Shown: positions 1 through 28,300 of the stretch, one piece after another
How positions within the stretch are numbered: the stretch's first letter is position 1
How the letters are laid out: the number at the start of each line of letters is the position of its first letter
The notes under the pieces: generated by a model
Databases searched by the model: none
Seen by the model: only the letters and a program-made list of their open reading frames with translations
What the model was told of the DNA's origin: nothing
DNA from: Nipponacmea schrenckii
Lineage: Eukaryota > Mollusca > Gastropoda > Lottiidae
DNA: 64,000 nt
Direction: 5' to 3'
Assembly: GCA_030562195.1 (NCBI GenBank)
Contig: JAUJPP010000012.1
Location: 7,750,001 to 7,814,000 of the forward strand
Position numbers and translations under genes: made by a program

Positions 1-2810
1 TGGTGTAGGTAGGCCTAAATGAAAAACTAATTCTGTTTGATCTAGAAGCTTTGGTAATTGGTAATATCAAAGAAAATGAAACCTAACTAATGTACAAGCT
101 GTAGTTTTAAAAGAATAATCAAATTAAAAGATAAAGATAATGATTTATTTTCTTATTTCAAACATTGGAAATAATGATAAGTCAAGGTCTCTGCAAAGGT
201 CATGGACTTCTATCAATTTGTTTACATGTAAAAACAAACATAAACACCAGGTTTTTGAATTGGAAACGTGGACAATTGTTTTTGCAGAAAGTAAACATTG
301 AAAGGTTTAATCAAATATTATACTATAAACTCATAAAGAGATCAGAAAAAGTGGTTTATAACCCACAAATGAGTCAGTATGTCTGAAAGATCACGACCCA
401 TATGAAATAGAGTGAAGGCCATTTGGGCAGGAGAACATGCTCTAGTTCAAAACAAAGACTATCTTTGGCTATAACACATGTTTTATACACATTTAATGCG
501 CAAATCACTGTGCAAAAACGTATACTTACTGATAAAGTTGATGTCTCAAATATCCAGCAACAAATTGATACAAACCAACCCAAATATTTAGGATGAAGAA
601 ATTGTAGTTGTCATTCCTCAAGAAAGCATCGGCCATGACCTTGCACCACTGCGGCGTCCTTCACAGACCACACTCAACCAAACAAAGAGGAATGTTTAGT
701 TTCAAAGTTTTGAATCAAATAAAGTTTGTTTTCTAAGTAACAATGTAGATATTATTCAGAAATATAGGCTTATCTGCATTAAATATGGCGTCTATTTGCT
801 GTATTTGCGTCAGATGTTGATCAGAAATCACGTGATATGGGTTGGAGAGTATTATAAGAAAAGAGGTCAATATTATTTTCCGCGAAGCGAAAGGTGTATG
901 ATAGTGATGTTAGTAATAAATCATGTGGGGGGGGGGGGAAATTGTAGCAAATTTAGGTACGTCAGGCCTGGCTTATAAACCCATGAAAAGATTGATCTAT
1001 TTCAATTATTCTGATAATATTCTACTCTTAAGTTCTAATATCTTTTAAAATTTATGGTTAAGTAATTTCTGTAAATATTTACATAGGGAGAATTTCTGTT
1101 TCCATAAAAGAGGCTTTAATGTATATTGATTATTATATATCCTCTTATTGGTACAACAACTTCAGTTGTTCATCTTCAAACATCATTTACAAATCAAAGG
1201 ATCAGGAAAGAGTATGAAATATACTCATGTGTGCACTATATTTGCAATTATACCATGTCTCTCATCAATGGTCAATGAACATATTTTACCCATGTCAGAA
1301 ACAAAACATTCCCAGATGTTACAATAGAATAGAAAAATTAAGCAATTGAGTTTTATTTGGGTTTTAAATCCAAAAATAATTGAAGGGATGAACAAAAAAC
1401 ATATAAATATACAATCACCAATAAACAAACAATATTTCATTATAGATATAATATAACAAACAATTATACATTCAATTTCCCAAAAAATTTAGAATGTTAA
1501 AGGATTCATTTCAGTTGTTCCTATAAATACAGTTCAATTCATTGATATTTGATATATAATGAGCTCACACTAATTGACAGGCAATGTTGAAATATTATTT
1601 AGTTTCATGTACCCATGAGATTACAATGATTATTGATGACTTACATGAAGCAAAACATACTTAGTGGTACCATTTATTCTGATAATAAGTCAATTCATTT
1701 ATTAAAAATATAAGCTGTTATTTGGAAATCATTTGGCACAATAATAGTATTAAAATCAAATGAAGACAAATTGAAAGTTGTCATTCAATGGAATTAAATA
1801 ACAAATGGTTTAGTGCAAAACCTGAGCAAATGCTTATTATTTCTTAGATATTGATATAGAAAGGAACTGTCGTTCAAGGCTTCATCAGTGAATCATTGCA
1901 ACTTTATATTATAGAATCATAAGTCATTATTATGGAAAAAATAAATATAAAATATGAATTAAGTTAAAAAATTATCTGTATCACAGATGATATTCTAAAT
2001 TTCTTGAGGTAAGAAATATTATATGGCAATTTTAACTTTTGGAAAATACCTTATTTTGTCAAAGCATATATTTTGTGAACGTGTTTATTCCTATAAGAAA
2101 CTATTAATTCTTTCGTAGAGCATCTTTGAAATTACAAACTTCATCTAATAAATTGTCATCATTAGGCACTTTTCTTGTATGAGCAATTCTCTCTCCAGTT
2201 TTAAATGACAGGCCATTCAGTGTAATTACTGTTACAACTTACACTGATCCTGTATATTGGGGTATATATCAAAACTTAATTGGCTTCAGTAACAGAAAGA
2301 GATGCTAAGTTTCTTTTTTCTAATAATATTTATTTTTTTTTTCTAACAAAATATGTCCGTGCGCCACTTTGATTGTGCCAATTCGCGACAAGTGGCACTC
2401 GTAATGCCAGTTAAGAAGGCCTGAGCTAGTCTATACAGTCCATAAGAGCCCTTGACATATCCTAGATAGGTTTTTGAGGGCTGTGATTTGTTGTATTTGC
2501 TATTGTACAATCCAAAACTTTACAAGTTAAGTGTTCAAGTGTGAAAGTGGACATTAAACAGTAGATACAGGTGTATGGAAGACCAAACAACCCCATTATT
2601 AAGACGTCTTAATTCTTAATCCTTAGAACATAATGCTTAATTTATACTCCTTCATTTATTAGTCATTTTTGACATTTGTTTTAAAAAAATCAACATTTGT
2701 TCATAAAAACCAAAATTTGTTCTCTAAATCAATAATTTTTTAATCAGTCTTCCATACAGTTGTATAGTTATTTTTAGTAAATTTCTATTGTAAAGTTATT
2801 TTCTTATTGA
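1..2810. other. Non-coding flank, no gene recognised
   Basis: This AT-rich stretch lies beyond the 3' end of SKIV2L. No open frame has recognisable protein similarity and no splice-bounded exon stands out. There is a short G-run near 927-936 and poly-T near 2332-2342. An AATAAA-type signal in minus orientation (TTTATT on plus at about 2654-2659) could serve as the SKIV2L polyadenylation signal, but that is a guess. Confidence 0.5.
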
Positions 2811-18661
<15,851 letters not shown>

Positions 18662-19802
18662 TGTTCAACACTTAAAATATATCAGCAAATAATTATATTT
18701 TGTGCCCTTATAAAGTGCACTTTTTGATTAAGTCTTACAATGTAAATTTGTGAAAATTGTGTAACCTTTTACAAATGATAAAAGATATTGTTGTCTTAAT
18801 ACCATTCCACAAACCAAACACGAAGACGGTCAATCTGTTTACAAACATCATGAGAGCACCAGTTTGAAAAAAAAGCATACAGACAGACTAAATAATTGAC
18901 AGTGATTAAACAGCAGAATTTAGTTCAACGGTCTTTTGTTTCATGTGATTATCAATAAATTAAACGATTATCTAATTGGCGGTAAGTAATTAAAAGACTA
19001 GATGTCGGATGAAACAGATTTTTTCAACTTTCGGGACCACTGATTAGTGTTGAAATTCGAAATGGAATACTAAAGAGTTTTTTCAACATGAATAAGATCT
19101 TAAGAAGGAATCAATGGGGACCAGAATACACAGAATGTCAATTGACTCAGATGTCAGATTACTCAGAGTACACTGTATTTAAAAAGATAATTCCTTAGTT
19201 CCATGCCGAACATTAATGTTCAAATTGGGGCTGCCATCTTGAATAAATAGGGTCATGTCAGTCGTAGCAGGTCAGTCAGTGGAGAGAGTAAACTTAAAAG
19301 TCTTTTATTACGAAGATTATTGATGGATGGAAAATGACAATAATGTACAGACACAAATGAAGAAATAAAGTGACCAGTAAACGGGGTATTAACACTTTAA
19401 AAGATAACTACATGCATGTTTAACCCCAAGCATCAAAGAAAATATTCATTTTGTTTATGTTCCGATGGGGGCTGCCATCTTGAAAACACAGTGAATAATG
19501 CGCATGTGTAACCACAAATTAAGAAGGAACATTCATGAGAATCTGACAGTTCTCTGATAAAACTATGCCTTCAAGTTCAATTACAATTACAAAACTTGTG
19601 ACAATTTTGTCTGCTTTTCTTCTGATATTTTCCATTCCAACATAGGATAAGGTGGAAGCATAATATATAGAAAACGACAGTTGAAAGCATAAAAACTGGT
19701 TCTGGTTGTGATAAACGAAGGATTAAAATTGATTAATGGGAGATAACTTTATGAAATGACAGAACACAACAATATCATTTTTTTACAAAGCTGGATTTAT
19801 CC
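18662..19802. other. Intergenic: SKIV2L upstream region
   Basis: Upstream of the SKIV2L start codon (ATG on minus at 18659-18661). It should contain the SKIV2L promoter and any 5' UTR exon, but no TATA box or housekeeping motif is obvious. Nothing coding was recognised. Confidence 0.5.
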
Positions 19803-20294
19803 TTAAAGGGGCCTAGGCTTGATTTGTTTCGGACAATCATCCGACAGCCTCAAACACATGAAATCTTTTGCTTAGCTAAATAGTCTACAGAGCTTACCTT
19901 TGAAATTTGAGCCTTCAAATCCATGTGTATCCATAATTATCCGTGTTTGAAAAATCATAAAGTCTTAAGAAATTACGAACGTCCCGCCATATTGGAAAAC
20001 GGTTCGTCTTGATAATCAAAGAGTTATCCTTCCCGTTGTGCAATAGCGGTCATCTATATAAATAGACTACAACGCATTTTCAATTGTAGACTTTGTCAAC
20101 AGGACACACAATTTTCAGACTGACTGGAGACCAGCCGCATACAGCACGAAAAAAAAATGAAAAGTGAAATTTTTTGTTTGAGGTATATTTCAAGGTATTT
20201 TGCGATTTTCTTAGAGCTTGAGTATTTCTGAGGACTGTTTAAATGTAACAAAGGCCCAAAATGACCCCTAAAAATCAAGCCTGGGCCCCTTTAA
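19803..20294 (-). mobile_element. MITE family 1, copy 2 (inverted)
   Basis: Full-length copy in the opposite orientation to copies 1 and 3. It is bounded by TTAAAGGGGCC and GGGCCCCTTTAA and matches copy 1 along its length (for example the inverse of 'gctggtctccagtcagtctg'). Confidence 0.85.
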
Positions 20295-21420
20295 TTGCCA
20301 AGTTAAAACGTCCATTATCCAATCTATATAAGGTTCAAGTTTGAATAGATAAGTACTTTTTAAAGGACTACAAGCCTACATTTTAGCATGAACATAAAAT
20401 TTTATATCAATAGGTGGATTTATTCATCAGTAGATGGCTGCTGCAAACACAGAATCCTTATAATGTATATAATCAGATAAATTGAAAAAAAATTACAAAT
20501 TATTTAATAAAATGAATACTGAAAAACGCTCTAAGATATATGAATTTTTCAGATTTTACAGGGATTCTGTTACTTTATGACACCAGTTAAGTTCACTGAT
20601 GAATATATTATATAAACTCATATTGGCTATTCTTAAGATCACTTTAACACATAGTTTTACTTTAAAATTCTGTTACTGATAGTGAAAAATCTTCAAAGAC
20701 TTTATTTCATTTTTTTGGTCTATTCTATTTTAGTCAATTACTCTTCTTACTAAACTTGGATTGCTAAAACTCCTATAAAATGGCAATAAAGATAAAACCT
20801 GAGCCTAGGGTCCCAATAAACAAAAAAAAATTACCAATTACCAGAATTCAAAAGTTTTATTTTTTAACATGTCAGTTAAAACAATTACACTCAACATTTA
20901 ACTTCGCATTTTCTTTTTTAACCATGCTATAATATCCTTAAATTTCTAATCTGATAGAACTTTAGTGTCATGACAATTATCAATTACCGTACTACATGAT
21001 AAATTTGACTTTATTTTTGAAAATGCTTTTGAATAAGCAATTTTCCTCTCTGTACAATAGTCAATTAACAGTATCATAATGACAGAAGCTAATTGCTCTC
21101 TGAGCCAAAAAAGGAGCAAACTAATGTTATTTGTTTACTGTGGCACTATATTTTATGACTATTATTCAAGCAAACAAACACAAACAGTAATAGTAAAGGA
21201 GGCAATAAAATCATTATTCACAAATACATATTAATAAATATGAAGGCCCCTTTTGTTAATTTAAAATTATCGATTGATCGCCATAATTCAGTAAAGAGTC
21301 CTCGATGAGCTCACTATATAAATTATTTCACACTATTTTTCTTATGTTACCAGGAGGAATACAGGAGAAAGCTAAGTCATTTCACGCTTCATTAGTGCAG
21401 ATCTGTACTAATAAAATTGG
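20295..21420. other. Intergenic, nothing recognised
   Basis: AT-rich sequence between MITE copy 2 and the 3' end of CDC26. No open frame with recognisable similarity. It may include the CDC26 3' UTR. Confidence 0.45.
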
Positions 21421-21675
21421 CTATCTGTGAATTGGTAAACCACTTGAGGTAGGTGTTGGTTTAGGATCATACCCAATTCTGGAATGAATTATTTCAGTTC
21501 TAGTTCTTAAGGGTAATCCACAATCAAATGAATCTTGTCCTGGTGTTGCATTAGTTCCATCACTACATGCACTTCTGGTTTTTGAATCAGCTTCTAAACT
21601 CTCTTTTTTCATATTATTATATTCTTCTAAATCATCTATCTTTAATTCTATCCTTGTGGGATCTCTTCTCAACAT
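21421..21675 (-). CDS. CDC26: Anaphase-promoting complex subunit CDC26
   Basis: Small APC/C subunit that binds the TPR groove of CDC16/APC6 and stabilises that subcomplex of the mitotic ubiquitin ligase. The single coding exon gives 84 aa, close to the usual vertebrate length of about 85. The N-terminus MLRRDPTRIELKIDDLEEY matches the CDC26 signature MLRRxPTRxELKxDDxEE, which carries the CDC16-binding segment. Near the C-terminus IIHSRIGYDPKP matches the second conserved block (xRIGYxPxP). In the gene's own sense, a possible acceptor (TTTATAG) lies just upstream of the ATG, so the first exon may be untranslated. The gene is divergent to PRPF4, about 660 bp away. Confidence 0.93.
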   Translation of the reverse strand: MLRRDPTRIELKIDDLEEYNNMKKESLEADSKTRSACSDGTNATPGQDSFDCGLPLRTRTEIIHSRIGYDPKPTPTSSGLPIHR

Positions 21676-22331
21676 ATTAATCTTCTATAAAGTAGGTATT
21701 AAAAATTTGAATTCTTGTCAACTTCAACATCAGTGGTAAGATTTACAAAACAAGACGGTCGAGTTTGTTTTCCGTAATCAATTACTTATCAAATAACCTG
21801 TACCAGCTTTTGCATATCCTCATATGCTGCGATATCTCGCGAGTTTCAAGATGTCAGCGCCCAGTGTCACGCTTTGAATCGCTGACAAACGTAAATAAAA
21901 TGTAATTTCTCAAACTATTTTAAAGTCAAATTCCAATCTTTGGTGCTATGAATAGAAATATCTTTTGCTTAAGTATCAGATCGGTTTACTATTTGGCATA
22001 GTTACCTCAGAATTATTTTATACTAACATATTTTCTAAATAGCATCTAGACCTACTCTTTCTTTTGTGAGTTTGCCTTCGATCCTGTCTGAATAGCAATG
22101 TTTCTGTTGTGTTGTGAACTTATTTACTTATTTATTTGATAAGATTCACATTATATATTGGTCCATAAACAAACCAGTACCAGTATAACTATACCATAGT
22201 CAATGTTCATTTTGAGATAAAGATGTCTGAATAATATCTTTATTTTGGATTAAGATGTCTTTTCAACCGAAAATTCCAAGGTTTTTTTTTAAATTTTATA
22301 TGCAAATTTCTGATTTTCTCTTTAGATAAAG
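21676..22331. promoter_or_regulatory. Shared CDC26/PRPF4 bidirectional promoter region
   Basis: The only space between the divergent start codons. At 21835-21844 it carries TCTCGCGAGT, nine of ten bases of the palindromic TCTCGCGAGA element known from TATA-less, often bidirectional housekeeping promoters (bound by BANP in mammals). A GC-richer patch follows (about 21855-21895). The PRPF4 start context GATAAAGATGTCTGA occurs first at about 22216 as a four-codon upstream reading frame and again in variant form near 22250. The last copy follows a TTTAG acceptor, so PRPF4 probably has an untranslated first exon here. Confidence 0.65.
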
Positions 22332-25300
22332 ATGTCTGACATGTCAGATGATGATGAAGATGTTATACATATTGTTAAAAAAGATAAAGTTATACAGTAT
22401 GGTAGTTTAGAAGAGAAAGAAAGACAAAGACTAGCTAATACTGGGTCAAGTGGTTCATTAGCTAATGATGCTATTGAAGCAGGGAAGGCATCTGGAAATA
22501 TCAACATAACATCAGGTACCGGGAATACATTAAAATTTTTGAATGATATATCTGATTGTTACATTTTACTCAGTTTGTCAGGTTTTCTACAAGTTTCCAA
22601 ATTTTGTGGATGTTAAAATAAAAAACAAAATTATATAGGTGACACTCAACAAAAAAGATGAAAATGGTAGGGTTGAAATGGTTAATCAGCTAGGATTTTA
22701 GGTTATCGGTTAACTGTCAAATTTGTTAGAAGTTGAAAGGAGGCATTATTTTTGACAGAAATATATACATATATATACCATAATTGGACTTGTAATACTT
22801 ATATCAATAGAAAGTTAAGGTGTTCTAATAACTGGGAAAAATAGCAAGTCCTTTAATTTGTAATTAGGCTAATTATGACAGGATTTCCCTTGGTAGGGTA
22901 CTACCATAGGTATGTACGTCAAGTCTCAAATGTCGTTGATCTTTTTTTGGATCATCCAGTCTGTTAATTCGGTACATAACCGGATACTGTGGTTGTTAAG
23001 TATGCACGCATTTTCGACAACAACGATGGTATTTTGGTATTCCATTTATTATTTCTAGCAAAAGGCAATAAACGTTTAAATGCCACTTTGTAAAAACATT
23101 GAATTAATTTAAATAAGTTTTAACTCACTAACAATAAAATACAAAATCAATTCTTATACACCTTCATTCATATGACGTCATTTGGTCACGTGAACAAACA
23201 TGTAGTCTTAGATTAGTGTTTCAAAGCAGATCAGAGTCAAATGGATTCCACAAGCATTTCTACGTCCACATAGGTCTTTTGAACTTGAGGATACATGGAT
23301 TATTCATTAGAAACCCCAATTAATCAATGAGTAAGCTTACTTTGGCTCTAATTAATGAGGGAATCCAACTTTATTAAATAAATAATTGAGTGATTCAATG
23401 CATTTATCAAAACATTAGAATTACATTGGTTTAATGGTCACGGATATCAAACCTTGTTTTATTTTCAAAAACCATTAATCAATTACTAGGTCTGGATGAT
23501 CTAGTGTATTTAGTCGTTACACCATTATGTTAATTAGATTAACCAATAAGATAAGCATGTGGAAACAATCAAACCTGCAAATTCATGACAATTAGATGTA
23601 TAAATTCATTGAAACCATAAAACTCACCCATACCAGACTGAAACACTTGTGTAATCCTTTGATTTGTTCAGACTAGACAGTAGCAATGACTGACATTGGT
23701 GCCATTCTGTCTGGGTGTTTCTTTTCTCTTTAATAATTAGTAAATTTCTTCAAGCAGGGTAACTTGTCTTAACTAGGTCAACTCCCCAGAGTTTAGCTCT
23801 ATTGCAGTTTTACGCTGCAAATGCATTTTTTATTTTTTATCCATTTAAAACAACAAAGAAACAGGTTATTCCTGATAATTACCTGTTCAGAAAAAATTAC
23901 TTATAGCAGATATTTTTTAAGTCTCTGTACATATGCATATTCTAAGGGCAATTAAGCATTAAGAAGATTTCTTGTAAAAAGTCTTAGTCAAGCTGAAATT
24001 ATATTTCAAAGAGCCAATTTCAGATTAGTGTCAAATGTGATGTTTTTTAAGTCAGAGGACTTTCAAATAGATTGTGAATTTAAATGAATAAGTAATATTA
24101 AATTCTTTACAGAGAGTAACCATTTTGAAATAGATGATGATGCAGGTCAAGCTGAAGCTTTAGCAGAATTTAATAAAAGAAAAAGAGTAAGTATTTTTGT
24201 CTATCTACACCTTGTTTCTCAAGTGAATTATCAAAAAACCCACTTTTTATATTGCTTATTGTCAAAGTGCCAGTGACTCAATCGAAACATATGTCCTGCC
24301 GATTGTGAAGCCCTGATATATACAGTAATGTTCATAACATAATTTTCATTTTATAAGTAATGACATTGTCATTGTCCCAAGTACACATAGCAGGGCCAGA
24401 AAACCTTTGTATTTACAAAATAAAAAAAATTAAAGAATAAACATAAGGACCTCTATTTTATTTCACTTTCTACAGGCACGACAGATTCAAGTGTCCACTG
24501 ATGATTTTGAAGTTAAAGCAAGATTAAGGGAAAATGGAGAACCAATATGTAAGCTACCATTTTTATTCTCTAAAAATTATTAAAATTTACACTAGTAAGT
24601 TTACTGGTAACACTGGATTTGTTTTATAAGCCTACGTCAAGTATAATACTAGATTTGGTTTATTTTAAGGTCTATTCGGTGAAGGACCAGCAGAAAGAAG
24701 AGAGCGCTTACGCCAGCTCTTAGCTCAAATTGGTGCCGATGCAATTAAGAAGAGAGCAGAAGAGAAAGCTGCTGAGGCTAAAAAGAAAGAAGAGGTGAAT
24801 TTGTATTCATAAGTAAAAAGAATACATATTGATTTGGTGGTCTATGCAGATTGAAAACATGACTTAAATCAAACAAAATACAGGGATTCAAATTAACACT
24901 CGCCCAGTCGCCATTGGCGACCAAAAATTCCAATGGGCGACTAAAATCCTGGTAATGGTTGCCCAGGTGGCGACCTTCTTTTTGGACTACTTTTGCTTTA
25001 TAATGGAAATTTATGCTTGCCTTACTTTTATGATTTTTGATTACATAAAATATTTTACTACCGTTTTCTAATCTTCGCGAATTTTCTAGAAATTCCTTTT
25101 TAAAATCTAAGATGGCTATTTTATTTCTGGGCCCCTAAAAACTTTACTGGGCCCCAAGAAATTGTATGTTAGGGGCTCTGTGGGCTCCTGACATGGTTTT
25201 CTTAATTTGAATCCCTGAAAATATCTTAATTCATCTTTCATGACTCTAATAAATATGTTTTTCCAGGAAAATGTGACGTGGTATCATGAAGGATCTGAAA

Positions 25301-28300
25301 GTTTAAAAGAGGCAAGACTATGGCTTGCTAATTATTCCCTACCCCGGTAAGATCATTCTGATGAACCTCTTTTATCACGCTATTAGATGCTTATTAAAAT
25401 TATTTATTTTGTGGAAAACTATATAAATATGAAACTTATTATTACGTTATTTATTATTACAGTGCTAAACAGAGGGTTGCAAAACAAAAGTTAGAGAAAA
25501 ATATACCAGGAACACAACAAAATGCCAAATTACAAGAATTACATAAAAAGATTCGGGTAAGATATTATGTTACTTTCATATGAATTTTGATTGAAGAATT
25601 AACCATGATATGCCAGTTGCAACTATTTTTATTAAATAAAATTTTTTTTTATTAGAACATCAATTTAACAAGTCACTAATTATTACATCCAACTGCTATT
25701 TATAAAGTAAAGTTAACATGTACATTAAGTTATAGAATTTAGAAAAGTTATTGATTAAAATTTACTAAATATTATTAGATTTAATGTACATTTTGTTATT
25801 TACCCATGGGATACTGAATTAAAAATTCTGATACAGAATTGTTAAAAAGGGAACAAGAAGATAACAACAAAAAATTGAATATGTTTTATTTGTATGTTAA
25901 TGTAAAATGATTTAATTTGAATATTTCAGTCTGTTACCAATGATTGTAGTCAAATAGGAGACAATAGGCCTCTATCATTCTGTCAATTTAGCCCTAATTC
26001 TAAATTATTAGCAGTTTCATCCTGGTGAGTACAGGAACAAGAGGTTTCCAATTATCAACTAATTATCTAAATAACTTTTATCATACTTGTGTTATTTCTC
26101 AATGTAGAACCCATTTATGACCAATTTTAATAGTTGAATTGTTTTTGAGAAGTGTGAGCTGTGTTAAGCTAATTGATAAAATGTAAATTATGGATCTATG
26201 TTTAAATGGATAACAATAACATTTAAAGTATATATATATGCATATATAATTGATGCCATATAGGCCTACTCTTGAATTATTTTGTATTGACACTGTTTTT
26301 TTATAAACATCATAAGCTGTATTTGAATTATTATATGAAGTGTACAGTGTGATTAGGTTTAAGTTAATATATGGTTGATATTATATTATTATATTGTAGG
26401 TCAGGACTATGTAAAATCTGGTCTATACCACAATGTGAAATGGTTAGAGAACTGAGAGGTATTATGATATTTGTTTGAATTCTTCAATTAGTGCTTGGAG
26501 AATTTAATTATTGATATTACCTTAGATATTAATATTGCTTCTTTTATTGATTCAACAAAATATTTCAAGTTTCAAAATTATTTAAAAATGTTTCTTTAAA
26601 GGTCACAATTGTAATGTTGGAGCTATAGTATTTCATCCTCAAGCCACATTAACCTTAGATGATAATGCTTGTTGCATGGCATCATGTGGACAAGATGGTA
26701 CTGTTAAACTCTGGAACCTTGTCAGGTAACTTTTAACTTGATATCAAAATCTTACTGAAAATAGACCTTCATTTCAGCTATCTGTAACCCTTCTAAGAAT
26801 GAAAATAGTACATCTTGTTTGTCTAGAATATAAGGAAAATAAAGTCTTTGAATATTGTTTATAATAAAAATCAATAGAAAAGAAGTGACTTCTAAACAAA
26901 AAAAATTTCTTAGATAAGAAGAAATGACAAACTACAAGTCCTTTTCATTCTGAAATCAACGCCTTTCATGTCACATGATATATTATCTTGAAACTGGAGC
27001 TTACGTCAATTTGTGAAGTATGAAGATCTATAAATACTACTAATGAACCAACATGCGATTCTTTTACCGAGAGAAGAATTCATACATTGTTTAGAGAGAG
27101 AAATTAGGCTTATTTGACGGAAGAAATCTTGTTACATTGGTTGAAAATATAATCAACTTCCTTTGTGTTTGTTATTTCAAGCATGATTTATCTGTATTCT
27201 GTATAGTACATGTGTATTCTGGATCTATATACCACCATTGTTTTTTGAGGTATTTTTAGTCAACTTACATAGCGTGATAGAATATTTTCTGAAACACTAT
27301 GTTTGATGAAACCTTTAACCTTGACAATACCCAAGATATTATGTCTATTTTTCTTGCAATCTGTATGTTACTCATTTATTGATATAGTGAAGAACCCATT
27401 GCTGATATTGAAGGTCATTCCCCATATAGAGTATCTCGTCTAGCTTATCATCCCTCTGGAAGATTTCTCGGTACTTGCTGGTAAGTTAAGTCATTTTCTC
27501 AACTATACAGTCAACTCAACTAGAAAGAAATTTATTTTAATTGAGAATACAGACTATAAATTCATTCCTATGCCCATTACTGGTGAAAGGGAAACAAAGG
27601 GTTGGCCATGTTTTGAATGATTAATTGACAGTGCATTGTGCCAGTCTGTTGATAGATGCACTTCAGAAGAGATATTTCACTTTATTTGATAGTTTTAGAA
27701 ACTGTCACGCCAAATTGTCCTTTTACAAACTATCACTAAACATAATATCAAATACTGATTTGTAGGGCAACTAAAAAGCTCTTTTAAAAACTTGGTTTCA
27801 AATAACATGATTGTTAGTTTTCATAAGAGAAAATTATGCTGAAGATTCCAACACCCCCTAATTTAGACTATGCAGTCACCAAAATAATTGAGTAAATAGA
27901 ACTGAATTCCTGCTATTGGTAGCTTATCTTTAAAGGGATAATAGGCGTTAAAATACACTTGTCCTACGGCTTATATTTGTGTTTCATATTGACTATTAGT
28001 TAGATAAGTATGCATTCCATACTTTACCAAATTTTAAAAAGCGACAATGAAAAGATATCCAGAATTTTTTTTAAAAGTGAGCCAGCGACGATTTCATTCA
28101 GTTTGAGAATGAAAGCGTCTGGGAAATCAACGCTAAAACATTGTGCAATTCAACAGTAGGGGTCAAGGACGCGTGAAAACTCACATGTTAGATTTACTAC
28201 CCTTTATATTTACAATTTGAAGATTGCTTAATGGAAGTATTAAGCGTTTTATATTAAGTACTTGATTTTGTGGATTTATCCGATAATAGAGGGATTTTGA

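Noticed and set aside
22216..22262. Upstream ATGs with start-like context as the PRPF4 initiation site.
   Set aside because: The first gives a four-codon frame ending in TAA, and the second does not run in frame into the conserved YGSLEEKE segment. The ATG at 22332 does, after a TTTAG acceptor.
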